A DNA stretch of 64,000 nt, taken from Actinomycetota bacterium (GTDB lineage: Bacteria; Actinomycetota; Nitriliruptoria; Nitriliruptorales; Nitriliruptoraceae). The translations under genes and the position numbers were made by a program. Where the stretch lies: positions 124,001-188,000 of the forward strand of contig JAHWKY010000003.1 in the NCBI GenBank assembly GCA_019347575.1, given 5' to 3'. Of this stretch, positions 11,601 to 18,292 are shown piece by piece (position 1 is the stretch's first letter; each line of letters starts with the position of its first letter). The notes beneath the pieces were generated by a model that saw nothing but the letters and a program-made list of their open reading frames with translations, was not told the origin of the DNA and made no database searches.

Positions 11601-13352
11601 TACGACGGTGTCGATTCGTTCACGTTCAAGGTGAACGACGGCGAGGCGGACTCGAACGTGGCGACGATCGGTCTCGACGTCCTTCCGATCAACGATCCGC
11701 CGACGGCGACGGACACTGCGGTGGAGGTGAGTGCCGGCCAGTCGGTCACGGTGACGCTGCCTGCGACCGACGTGGACAACACGAGCTCGCAACTCACCTT
11801 CAGCGTCGGAGGATCGCCGTCGAAGGGGACGTTGTCGTCGGTGTCGGGCAACCAGGTCACGTACACGGCGAACGTAGGAACCAGCGGCACCGACTCGTTC
11901 ACCTTCAAGGTGAACGACGGAGCGGTCGACTCCAACACCGCCACCGTAAGCGTGACCGTGAAGCAGTCGACGACATCCACGAACACGACCGTCGAACCGG
12001 GCGGGACGGCGTCCACCGAGGGCACGACGGCCACGTCCGACAACCCCGTCGTGACCGCAGTCACGTCGCCGACTGGTGGTGAGGTCACCGTCCAAGAGGG
12101 CGAGCGGACCACGGGCGCCCCGTCGGGCTACCGGATGTTCGACGTCCAGGTCGAGATCCACGCCCCCGACGCCACGGTCGAGGAGCCGCTCCTGTTGGTG
12201 TTCCGCGTCCACGAGTCGCAGGTCCCGGACGGTGCACGCAGTCTGACGGTGTTCCGCAACGGGCGGCGCGTGCCGAACCCGTGCACGCACCCAACCTCCG
12301 CCCAACCCGACCCCTGCACCGCGTCGATCGTCAAGGATGGCGAGGAGTGGGTCATCACCGTCCGTACCTCGAAGGCCTCGACCTGGAACTTCGGTGAGCA
12401 GACCGACGTCGAGTTCGAGCGGCTCTCCGGTGACGGAAGGATCCAGACCGCCGTTGCCATCTCTGCGGACACGTTCACGGCCGCGGACACGGTGATTATC
12501 GCCAGGTCGGACAAGTACCCCGACGCGCTCGCGGGCGCCCCGCTGGCTGCGAAGCTGGCAGCGCCGATCCTGCTCACCACCTCGGACGTCCTCGACCCAG
12601 CGGTGGCCGCGGAGGTGGACAGGTTGGGTGCCGACCGCGCCATCCTGCTCGGCGGTGAGACCGCGTTGTCGCCGGTGGTGCGCGACCAGCTCCTCGCTCT
12701 GGGGGTCGCTACGGTCGATCGGATCGCGGGCAACACGCGCTTCGACACCGCTGCGGAGATCGCCAAGCAGGTCGGTGGAAGGGCCGTCTACGTGACGGAG
12801 GGTGCGAACGCCGATGAGGGCCGCGGCTGGCCTGACGCGGTGGCGGTATCCGGGCTGGCGGCGTTCCAGCAACGGCCCATCGTGCTGGCGGAGCGCGACG
12901 TGCTGCCTGGTGCGAGCGCCGCGGTCCTGGATGCGCTCGGTGTCACGCAGGCCACCATCGTGGGCGGTGAGGCTGCCGTCTCGGCCGCGGTCGCCGGACA
13001 GATCACTCAGCACGACGTGGAGGTGGGACGCATCGCCGGAGCCAACCGCTACGACACCTCACGCCAGGTCGCAGAGTGGGCGGTCGTGGCTGGGATGGAT
13101 CCGGCGACCCTCTGGGTGGCGACGGGCCTCAACTTCCCCGACGCGCTCGCGGCAGGACCGGCGGTCGCCGCCACCAAGGGCGTGCTGGTGTTGGTCCACG
13201 GTCAGACGTTGGACAACGCACCAGCGAGCCTGGAGTACATCGAGGCTCAGGCGGCGAGCATCGCGCGCGTCGCCCTGGTGGGCGGCGACAAGGCGGTGAC
13301 CGAGACGGTCGCCGGCCAGATCGCCGATGCGATCGCGGCGGCAGGGTCCTAG
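5658..13352 (+). CDS. Giant secreted multi-repeat surface protein with CWB2 anchor
   Basis: About 2,564 residues. Order of parts: a signal peptide (hydrophobic about 24-40, AEA cleavage near 44); a pre-peptidase C-terminal-like sandwich (about 47-175); seven carboxypeptidase-regulatory-like repeats of about 97 residues (bases 6190-8250), each starting GG.I.G.V and containing Y...DCGGGGY-type ends; one Ig-like module; a choice-of-anchor L-like domain (bases 8535-9185); ten cadherin/tandem-95-type repeats of about 90 residues with VNDAP joins (9205-11965); a Thr-rich linker; a globular region; and three CWB2 repeats (12420-13349). It is likely cell-wall-bound through CWB2, and an adhesin or matrix protein by inference. 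ATG 5658 is chosen as the start closest to the signal sequence; the frame is open to 5475. The Asp-rich repeats probably bind calcium. Confidence 0.88.
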   Translation: MVEASNLSFAYAPFPLLTGFRRALIVLLAAGALLVVGAWRAEAVPGNDAFAYAASVGPAIPTSVSADTVGATTEPDEPLHCDMDATLWYAFTPSTSGVVVIDTVGSGFDTVLAVFDGDPFAGDPSAPTHLIDCNDDFHDLQSQVTVEVTSGTTYRIQVGGWSGDTGALTLNLAEAPGGVISGTVTDAATGALLAGICVETWGETTIGYGSDVTDATGSYTLGGLSPDSYRVYLYDCGGGGYIAEYHQNAPDWESATLVVLGDGEHVTVNEDLSTGGSIFGQVTEAGTTTGIENVCVTAHDPDLGLWSYGTTDANGDYVIGGVEDGSYTVYFTVCDTGPFIPEYFDDAADATTATRVAVSSGAATEVDEDLSRGGVIHGIVSAAGGGGAIGNVCVHVYGENTGVWTTAYTDEAGQYETEGLPADNYRLEFIDCSGVGYLTEYYDEHRDWLDSDLVSLALGQMQAINEDLSLGGTITGHVTDTTTGDPIEFVCVSVEDDAGIWGSDVTDMIGHYEVPALYPGMYKVHFSDCGGGGYGDEWYNDQTTFETADAVEVFANMLTHVEEDLSSGGRIEGVITDAGTTDTLVDICVDVTGNLTGHYGFDATGADGHYSIGGLPADDYRIHFYDCGGLGYHEEYWDEQPDWASAHLQPVGENQTVTIDEDLVALGRIAGTLVDAADGVTPAQGVCAWAVDVLGGGWYGANPSDESGGYLITGLPDGDYKVLFEDCLDDYWLSEWYADAADETSATPVSVVQGVTTSVDEDLVAGGRLGGTVLSDLTGNGVDGICIDIHDTGDPVARDSAWTGWDGAWQSSVLPAGDYQLFLSDCTRMRYHDEWYDDAADQTGAAEVAVIGGQVTDVTESLFADNVAPDAVEDVFDVLKNRQATLSPLDNDTDGDGDGLTITAVETADAAEHGVVSHDGSTITYVPAAGFLGSDTFDYTVDDGFGGTDTATITVTVADCPDLTPGIDDAGLVTGYEWVECSAIDANGLSPQVTSHFPVVGDSMGLMTSGDRALAPTANDGGGDGRDNAWSARGANDPSILRLDLDVPDGGTCLAMHVAFMSEEYPEYVGSGYNDAFLAELDATTWSVSDSVITAPDNFALAPGGDLLSINSVFFDGARAIVDNGTTYDGMTAQLRVQTPVTPGEHSLFLTIFDQGDGIYDSAAFVDDLHVESDPEGGCTAGVNALPEAEDNTAATDEDTHVDIDVLANDSDADLDPLTIVAVDDPAHGTATIVSGQVRYVPDTNWFGTEDPFTYTIADAFGGFASATINVDVAPVNDAPVADDLGETTDEDTPVDVTLTASDVEGDPFTFSIVDGPASGILSPIVAGVVTYTPAADTNGMDSFTYRASDADDGPIATVTLDVTAVNDAPDAVDDGEGTDEDVAVDVAVLANDSDVDLVHEGDTLTVTGVSDPANGTVSIAVDGQSVSYTPDPDWFGEDTFTYTLSDADGAMDTATVTVTVNPVNDAPVADDLGAITDEDTAVDVTLTANDVEGDPFVFSIVVGPASGTLSPIGAGASVVTYTPDADANGMDSFTYRASDADDGPIATVTLDVTPVNDAPVASPAEETTAEDTPLEGALLATDVDGDELSYVVVAPPAHGEVVLGVGEAFTYTPHVDYNGADSFTFKANDGVADSNVAAVSITVTPVNDAPEAADNLAWVVEEDASVVIMMEAGDVEDDPLTFSIVAGPEHGGLSVVDGNQVTYTPVADYSGSDSFTFRANDGGLDSNVATIGIDVTPVNDAPTVDEVEVGTSQNSPVQVILVGADVDNDPLVFSIVSGPSSGTLGPVSGNQVTYTPDDGYFGPDSFTFKANDGTVDSGSATVSVTVLENSAPVASAVEASTAEDTAKQLTLPASDADDDSLTWSIVSAPVHGDLGALVGNVVTYTPDPDYNGTDSFTFKANDGLSDSNVATVDITVTPVNDAPEAAPNTYEVDEDSSVVVVLEAGDVEDDPLTFSIVAGPDHGSLSSVSGGEVTYTPDADYDGVDSFTFKVNDGEADSNVATIGLDVLPINDPPTATDTAVEVSAGQSVTVTLPATDVDNTSSQLTFSVGGSPSKGTLSSVSGNQVTYTANVGTSGTDSFTFKVNDGAVDSNTATVSVTVKQSTTSTNTTVEPGGTASTEGTTATSDNPVVTAVTSPTGGEVTVQEGERTTGAPSGYRMFDVQVEIHAPDATVEEPLLLVFRVHESQVPDGARSLTVFRNGRRVPNPCTHPTSAQPDPCTASIVKDGEEWVITVRTSKASTWNFGEQTDVEFERLSGDGRIQTAVAISADTFTAADTVIIARSDKYPDALAGAPLAAKLAAPILLTTSDVLDPAVAAEVDRLGADRAILLGGETALSPVVRDQLLALGVATVDRIAGNTRFDTAAEIAKQVGGRAVYVTEGANADEGRGWPDAVAVSGLAAFQQRPIVLAERDVLPGASAAVLDALGVTQATIVGGEAAVSAAVAGQITQHDVEVGRIAGANRYDTSRQVAEWAVVAGMDPATLWVATGLNFPDALAAGPAVAATKGVLVLVHGQTLDNAPASLEYIEAQAASIARVALVGGDKAVTETVAGQIADAIAAAGS
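9500..11700 (+). repeat. DNA-level duplicated segments within the tandem cadherin-like repeats
   Basis: The segments around 9500-9765 and 10060-10325 are nearly identical, including an unbroken shared stretch ending in GACGGTGACCCTGGACGTCACG. A second pair, roughly 10330-10880 and 11150-11700, encodes closely matching modules (VEDDPLTFSIVAGP in both). This points to recent unequal recombination or duplication of two-module units rather than old divergence. Confidence 0.75.
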
Positions 13353-13370
13353 GTCAGCCTGACGACCGCA

Positions 13371-13409
13371 AGGACAGCCCCGTTCCGGTGCCCCGGACGG
13401 GGCTGTCCT
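13371..13409. terminator. Strong bidirectional terminator hairpin
   Basis: Perfect 13-base inverted repeat AGGACAGCCCCGT / ACGGGGCTGTCCT around a 13-base loop. It sits between the convergent ends of the giant surface protein (13352) and the EthD-like gene (13424), so it can serve both strands. Confidence 0.85.
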
Positions 13410-13423
13410 GTCTCACCTGACGA

Positions 13424-13726
13424 CTACAGGTCGTCGCCGGTCAGGACGGTCATCGTCGTGCCGTGCTTCTCCTGGAGCTGCTTCGCATCGTCGAGCGCCT
13501 CCTTGGCGGCCTCGGAGTTGAGCCCCTCGCCTAGATCCTCGAGCTCGATGATGGTCACGAGGTGGTAGGCGGGATCGCCGAAGGGTGAGTTCGGGGTTCG
13601 GAGGGTCTGCACGCTCTTGAAGCCCGTCCACCGGTGCACGATCTCGGTGTGGGTCGTGCGGTAGTGCTCCTCGAAGCCCTCCACGTCGGTCTCGGGCTTG
13701 GTCCACAAGGCGACGAAATGCGGCAC
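13424..13726 (-). CDS. EthD-like small dimeric alpha/beta-barrel protein
   Basis: 100 residues beginning (GTG) PHFVALWTKPE and containing FEEHYRTTHTEIVHRW, the typical F..hY...H pattern of EthD-type dimeric alpha-beta barrel proteins. Family members assist ring or ether degradation or act as small oxidoreductase/isomerase partners; the exact reaction is unknown. GTG 13726 is preceded by AGGAG at 6 bases. It is the last gene of the minus-strand run aldolase, amidohydrolase, EthD, only 38 bases behind the amidohydrolase stop and just before a strong terminator, so it likely serves the same catabolic pathway. Confidence 0.75.
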   Translation of the reverse strand: MPHFVALWTKPETDVEGFEEHYRTTHTEIVHRWTGFKSVQTLRTPNSPFGDPAYHLVTIIELEDLGEGLNSEAAKEALDDAKQLQEKHGTTMTVLTGDDL

Positions 13727-13764
13727 GGTCTGCTCCTAGCTCGTCCGGCTCGGTCCCGGTGAGC

Positions 13765-14850
13765 CTAGAGCCCGTACAGCCGCCGCGGGTTGGCATCGAG
13801 AGCCTTGTCCAGCACCTCGTCGCCGAGCGCGGCGTTCACCTCGCGTGTGGTCGTGACGCTGCCGGGGAACTCGCAGTCCCAGTGGGGGTAGTCGCTGGCC
13901 CAGATGAGCGCATCCGCCCCGAGGTGCTCGACGAAGTGGGCGACGAAGGGGTCCTCGCACTCGAAGCTGAAGTAGCACTGGCCCCGCTCGATGTACTCGC
14001 GCGGGTCGGCCTTCATGCCGGGGATGAGGTCGCCGCGCTTCTCGCGGTGCTCGTGGGCACGGTCGATCCAGTACGGGACCCAGCCGACGCCGCACTCGAG
14101 GAACGCCACCCTCAGCGTGGGAAAGCGGTCGAGCACGCCGCCCATGGTCAGGGCGGTGAACGCGACCATCTGGTCGACCGGGAAGCTGATCTGGTGCACC
14201 TGCGCGTAGTTGTCGAACAGGTCAGCCGCGGGCAGGGGGTTGTTCATCCCCGGGGCGTTGTGCACCCCGACGGCGAAGCCGGCGTCAGCCACGGCCTCGA
14301 AGAAAGGAGTCAGAGCGGGATCGTGGAGGGGTCGGGGCAGCTCGCCGGGGGAGAGGCGCACCGCCGGCGGGATCGTCACGGCGACCGCGCCCCGACCCGC
14401 GGCGCGACCGACCTCCTCCGCCGCGCCGGCCACGTCCTGCAGCGCGACGACGGCGACGCCCTTCAACCGGTCCGAGTGGCCGCAGACGTCACCCAGGAGC
14501 CAGTCGTTGTAGGCGGTCGCGAAGTCGCGTGCGAAGCCGTGGTCCTCGAAGCTGGTGGTGCCGATGGCGAGGCCGCCGTAGAGCACCTGCACGTCGATGC
14601 CCTCGGCATCCATGTCGCGCAGCCGCGCATCGAGGTCGAACGCCCCCTCCATCGCATCGGGGTGCAGCGCGCTCTCGATCGGCACGCCCCGCCCGCGCCC
14701 CGCCTGCCGGGGGTAGGGCCGTCCCTCGATGATGGCGGCCGCGCCGCCTTCGACCTCGCCGAACGTCAGCCACTCGGGGTACCGCTCCGACAGTTCGGTC
14801 CAAGCGGTCGGGTTCTCGTTGATGTGGGCGTCGGCGTCGATGACCGCCAT
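13765..14850 (-). CDS. Amidohydrolase-2 family metal-dependent hydrolase/decarboxylase
   Basis: 361 residues. TIM-barrel amidohydrolase 2 family, the group with ACMSD and aromatic decarboxylases. The N-terminus VIDADAHINE is the usual DADxH first metal motif, VGVHNAPG carries a further histidine, and WASDYPHWD near the C-terminus carries the conserved Asp. The end (LDANPRRLYGL) is the typical family C-terminus. The ATG at 14850 shares one base with the stop of the aldolase gene (TGATG), indicating coupling; the longer frame upstream lies inside the aldolase gene. The substrate is unknown, probably a ring-cleavage or hydroxy-aromatic intermediate by context. Confidence 0.85.
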   Translation of the reverse strand: MAVIDADAHINENPTAWTELSERYPEWLTFGEVEGGAAAIIEGRPYPRQAGRGRGVPIESALHPDAMEGAFDLDARLRDMDAEGIDVQVLYGGLAIGTTSFEDHGFARDFATAYNDWLLGDVCGHSDRLKGVAVVALQDVAGAAEEVGRAAGRGAVAVTIPPAVRLSPGELPRPLHDPALTPFFEAVADAGFAVGVHNAPGMNNPLPAADLFDNYAQVHQISFPVDQMVAFTALTMGGVLDRFPTLRVAFLECGVGWVPYWIDRAHEHREKRGDLIPGMKADPREYIERGQCYFSFECEDPFVAHFVEHLGADALIWASDYPHWDCEFPGSVTTTREVNAALGDEVLDKALDANPRRLYGL

Positions 14851-15653
14851 CACAGGCTCTCGTCGAGGACGGATGGGTCGCGCCGCAGCTCGCGGCGTAC
14901 CTCGGCCTCCCACAGGTGCGGGAAGGGGACGTGGTCGAAGATGCCGCCGAACTCCTGCACGAACGAGTCGGGCAACGGGACACCGCCCCCGATCTGCTCC
15001 ACCCGCCACGCCATGCGGCAGCGCCACTCGAGGAACACGGCGCGGTGGTGGGCCTGCTGGATGTCCTTGCCGACCACGAGCACACCGTGGTTGGCCAGCA
15101 GGGCGTAGCGGGCGTCTCCGAGACCGCCGGCGGCCTTCCGTGCCGCGTCCTTGTCGGCGACGTTGCCGTCGTAGCTGTCGTAGAGCACAAGGTCGTCCGC
15201 GACCTGCGCCGAGGTCTGGTCGTAGACCGGCGGGACGCGCCGGGCGTCGGCCCACACGGTGCCCCACGACGGGTGGTTGTGCACCGCCACGACGACGTCG
15301 TCGCGCTGCTCGTGGATCGCCAGGTGCAGCTCGATCGCCGGGGTGACCGTCCAGGGCCCTTCGAGGACGTGACCGTCGACCGTCAGGCGCATGACGTCGC
15401 ATGCGCGCAGCTCGTCCCACATCAGCCCGAACGGGTTGGTGAGCAGCGTGCCGTCGGGTTGCAGGTAGGTGATGTGGCCGGCCAGGTGATCGTCGTAGCC
15501 CTCGCGGTGCAGGATGCGAGCCAGGAGCGCCACCTCCTGGCGGGACGTGAGCTCGGGGATCGACGGTCCGAGCGGGTTGGTCTGGTCGAACAGGTGCACG
15601 CCGCCTTCGGGCTGCTCGGAGGCGGTCGTCTCGGTCGATGTCTCGGCACTCAC
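14850..15653 (-). CDS. Class II aldolase/adducin family protein
   Basis: 267 residues. Zinc-dependent class II aldolase fold as in fuculose-phosphate or ribulose-5-phosphate enzymes and sugar-acid or aromatic pathway aldolases/decarboxylases. Seen: EGYDDHLAGHIT near the N-terminus (sugar or phosphate loop), AVHNHPSWGT with the paired zinc histidines, and LLANHGVLVVG with the third histidine. GTG 15653 is chosen because GGGGAGGGA lies 6 bases upstream; an ATG further up has no ribosome binding site. First gene of a three-gene minus-strand operon with the amidohydrolase and EthD-like genes. Confidence 0.85.
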   Translation of the reverse strand: MSAETSTETTASEQPEGGVHLFDQTNPLGPSIPELTSRQEVALLARILHREGYDDHLAGHITYLQPDGTLLTNPFGLMWDELRACDVMRLTVDGHVLEGPWTVTPAIELHLAIHEQRDDVVVAVHNHPSWGTVWADARRVPPVYDQTSAQVADDLVLYDSYDGNVADKDAARKAAGGLGDARYALLANHGVLVVGKDIQQAHHRAVFLEWRCRMAWRVEQIGGGVPLPDSFVQEFGGIFDHVPFPHLWEAEVRRELRRDPSVLDESL

Positions 15654-15676
15654 GCTCGTCCCTCCCCCCCGCGCGT

Positions 15677-15696
15677 CCCTGACGCGGGCGTCAGGG
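15677..15696 (-). terminator. Hairpin between zinc-ribbon gene and aldolase operon
   Basis: CCCTGAC / GTCAGGG stem around a 6-base loop, flanked by C-rich/G-rich runs. It lies 40 bases past the end of the upstream minus-strand gene and 24 bases before the aldolase start, so it could terminate the former or form part of the leader of the latter. Confidence 0.5.
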
Positions 15697-15735
15697 GGGA
15701 GCGTACAACGTGTCGCGAGGGAGGACCGCGGGCGA

Positions 15736-15975
15736 TCAGGCGCTGACGCGATCCTCGATGCCCTCGACGCCGGCACGCTCGGCGCAGTGCGCGCAGCAGT
15801 AGACGGTGCCGTTGGCCTGCACGCCGTGCCCGACCACCCGGACGCCGCAGACGTCGCACGTCGGGGCGAGGCGGTGCATCGCGCACTCGAACGAGTCGAA
15901 CGTGTGGGTCTGCCCGTCGAGCTCGATCGTCATCGCGCGGTCGTAGTCGTTGCCACAGGTGTCGCAGGTCGCCAT
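15736..15975 (-). CDS. Small double zinc-ribbon (TRASH-like) protein
   Basis: 79 residues with three CxxC pairs (CDTCGND, CDVCGVR, CCAHC) and single Cys/His residues (FECAMH), a pattern expected to bind one or two zinc ions. The middle part FDSFECAMHRLAP resembles TRASH/YHS-type metal-binding modules. Function unknown. ATG 15975 is chosen because GGAGG sits 8 bases upstream; the earlier Met overlaps that ribosome binding site. It stands alone, upstream on the minus strand of the aldolase operon and downstream of the mutase gene. Confidence 0.75.
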   Translation of the reverse strand: MATCDTCGNDYDRAMTIELDGQTHTFDSFECAMHRLAPTCDVCGVRVVGHGVQANGTVYCCAHCAERAGVEGIEDRVSA

Positions 15976-16060
15976 GGTTCCGTCCTCCATCGGGGTTCGC
16001 TACTCCCGAGGGTGGCGCAGATGACGGGGCGCCGTGATGGACGAACGACCGGTGTTCAGC

Positions 16061-18004
16061 TCAGACCAGTTCGGCGACCTGGGCGAGGACCTCGGTGAGT
16101 TCGTAGTCCTTGGGGGTGAAGACGGCGGCGACACCGGCCTCGCGGAGCTTGTCGGCGTCGGCGGGCGGGATGATCCCGCCGGCGACGACCGGGATGTCGT
16201 GGCCCGCGCCTCGAAGCCCCTCGATCACCTGCGGGACGAGGCCGAGGTGCGATCCGGACAGGATGGACAGCCCGACCAGGTGGACGTCCTCGTCGACGGC
16301 CGTGCGGACGATCTGCTCCGGCGTGAGGCGGATGCCCTCGTAGATGACCTCCATGCCGAGGTCGCGGGCGCGGATGGCGACCTGCTCGGCCCCGTTGCTG
16401 TGCCCGTCGAGCCCGGGCTTTCCGACGAGGATGCGCAGCTTGCGCCCGACACGCTCCTCCACCGCCGCCACACGTTTCCGGGCAGCCGCCAGCCGGTCAG
16501 CCAGCGGTCCGCCCGACGCCAGCGCGCGCTCCGACACGCCGGTCGGGGCGCGGTACTCGCCGAACACCTCGCGCAGCACCCCGGCCCACTCGCCGGTCGT
16601 CACGCGCGCCCGTGCGCACTCCAGGGATGGCCCCATGAGGTTGGCGTCGCCCGCAGCGGCCTCGGCCAGCGCGTCCAACGACGCGCCGACCGCTGCATCG
16701 TCGCGCCCCGCACGCCACCCCTCCAGACGCTCGAGCTGGTCCCGCTCCGCGGCGTCGTCGATGACGAGGATCCCGCCCTCCTCGTCGACGAGCGGCGAGG
16801 GCTCGGCCTCGGTGAAGCGGTTCACCCCGACGACCGTCTGCTCGCCCGACTCGACCCGGCGCATCCGCTGGGCGTTGGAGCGGACGAGCTCGGACTTCAT
16901 GTGGTCCACGGCCTCGAGCGCCCCGCCCAGCGCCAGCACCTCGTCGAGCTCGGACTGGGCCGCGTCGACGAGGCGCTCGACCTCACGCTGCATCACGACC
17001 GATCCCTCGAAGATGTCGTCGTGCTCGAGCAGGTCGGTCTCGAAGGCGAGGATCTGCTGCATCCGCAGGCTGAGCTGCTGGTCCCAGGGTCGCGGGAGCC
17101 CGAGCGCCTCGTTCCACGCCGGCAGCTGCACCGCCCGGGCGCGCGCGTCCTTCGACAGGGTCACGCCGAGCATCTCGATCAGGATGCGGCTGATGTTGTT
17201 CTCGGGCTGCTGCTCGGTCAGCCCCAGCGAGTTCACCTGCACCCCGTAGCGGAAGCGTCGGTACCTGGGGTCCTGAACGCCGTAGCGGTCGCGGGTGATG
17301 CGGTCCCACAGCTCGACGAAGGCGCGCATCTTGGCGACCTCCTCGACGAACCGGATGCCCGCGTTGACGAAGAACGAGATGCGGCCCACCACCTCGGGGA
17401 AGCGGTCATCGGGGACGTTGCCGCGCTCGCGGACCGTGTCGAGCACGGCGATCGCGTTGGCCATGGTGAAGGCCAGTTCCTGCACCGGCGCGGCGCCGGC
17501 CTCCTGGAGGTGGTAGCTGCAGATGTTCAGCGGGTTCCAGGCGGGGATGTGCTCGACGGTGTGCTCGATGACGTCCGCGGTCAGCCGCATCGACGGCTGG
17601 GGCGGGAACGCGTAGGTCCCGCGCGACAGGTACTCCTTCAGGATGTCGTTCTGCGTCGTGCCCCGGAGTTCGCGCGTGTCGGCGCCCTGCTCCTCCGCGA
17701 CCGCGACGTACAGCGCGAGCAGCCACATCGCCGTGGCGTTGATCGTCATCGACGTGTTCATCTGCTCGAGCGGGATGCCCTCGAACAGGGCACGCATGTC
17801 CTCGATCGACGAGATGGGGACCCCGACCTTGCCCACCTCGCCCCGCGCGAGCACGTGGTCGCTGTCGTAGCCGGTCTGGGTGGGCAGATCGAAGGCCACC
17901 GACAGGCCCGTCTGGCCCTTCGCGAGGTTGGTCCGGTACAGCTCGTTGGAGGCCGCTGCCGAGGAGTGACCCGAGTAGGTCCGCATGATCCAGGGACGGT
18001 CCAC
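16061..18004 (-). CDS. MeaA-type acyl-CoA mutase (probable ethylmalonyl-CoA mutase)
   Basis: About 647 residues. Coenzyme B12-dependent carbon-skeleton mutase with both the substrate TIM-barrel (about 1-480) and the B12-binding domain (about 515-645) in one chain. The B12 motif is LDGHSNG, with H535 as the lower axial ligand. GLDGHSNGAEQ and the catalytic-domain segments YSGHSSAAASNELYR and PLEQMNTSMTINATAM resemble MeaA/ethylmalonyl-CoA mutases rather than methylmalonyl-CoA mutase subunits. Known role: isomerises (2R)-ethylmalonyl-CoA to methylsuccinyl-CoA in the ethylmalonyl-CoA pathway of acetate assimilation. GTG 18004 has CTGGAGG 5 bases upstream. No crotonyl-CoA carboxylase/reductase gene is present in this window. 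Confidence 0.85.
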   Translation of the reverse strand: MDRPWIMRTYSGHSSAAASNELYRTNLAKGQTGLSVAFDLPTQTGYDSDHVLARGEVGKVGVPISSIEDMRALFEGIPLEQMNTSMTINATAMWLLALYVAVAEEQGADTRELRGTTQNDILKEYLSRGTYAFPPQPSMRLTADVIEHTVEHIPAWNPLNICSYHLQEAGAAPVQELAFTMANAIAVLDTVRERGNVPDDRFPEVVGRISFFVNAGIRFVEEVAKMRAFVELWDRITRDRYGVQDPRYRRFRYGVQVNSLGLTEQQPENNISRILIEMLGVTLSKDARARAVQLPAWNEALGLPRPWDQQLSLRMQQILAFETDLLEHDDIFEGSVVMQREVERLVDAAQSELDEVLALGGALEAVDHMKSELVRSNAQRMRRVESGEQTVVGVNRFTEAEPSPLVDEEGGILVIDDAAERDQLERLEGWRAGRDDAAVGASLDALAEAAAGDANLMGPSLECARARVTTGEWAGVLREVFGEYRAPTGVSERALASGGPLADRLAAARKRVAAVEERVGRKLRILVGKPGLDGHSNGAEQVAIRARDLGMEVIYEGIRLTPEQIVRTAVDEDVHLVGLSILSGSHLGLVPQVIEGLRGAGHDIPVVAGGIIPPADADKLREAGVAAVFTPKDYELTEVLAQVAELV

Positions 18005-18157
18005 AGCTACCTCCAGGACGGCTCCGAGCGTACCGCCGGGCACGCCCTGGCCCGCCTCCCGTGCGACCGGTATGACCGAACCGCCCGATCCGTCCGGTTC
18101 GCTGCGACGTCAGCGCGTCCCGCATCGCTCGCAGGTGTTGTCACACCGGATGTCGTA

Positions 18158-18198
18158 TAGGCTCCGTGGCCAGGTCCACCCCTCCCCTCTGGTGGACC
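18158..18198 (+). promoter_or_regulatory. Putative -10 and 5' leader hairpin of the M23 peptidase gene
   Basis: TAGGCT at 18158-18163 matches the -10 hexamer seen before several other genes here. Transcription from about 18170 would give a leader of about 120 bases that opens with the perfect hairpin GGTCCACC (18173-18180) / GGTGGACC (18191-18198). Actinobacterial M23 peptidase genes often carry c-di-AMP (ydaO) riboswitches, but I cannot see the hallmark core sequence, so the leader class is undecided. Confidence 0.4.
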
Positions 18199-18292
18199 GC
18201 CCGCGTCCCGTCCCCAGGCGCGAACCACCTGACCCCGAGCTGGTGAGTCCGACCTGAGTACACGCACGCTGTCACGTCCCCGCGCCCGTGCG

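Noticed and set aside
13759-15108. Plus-strand frame of 449 residues opposite the amidohydrolase
   Set aside because: Shadow frame; the minus-strand genes carry intact metal motifs and coupled starts.
16034-18160. Plus-strand frame of 708 residues opposite the mutase
   Set aside because: Shadow frame of a gene with clear B12-binding and catalytic motifs.
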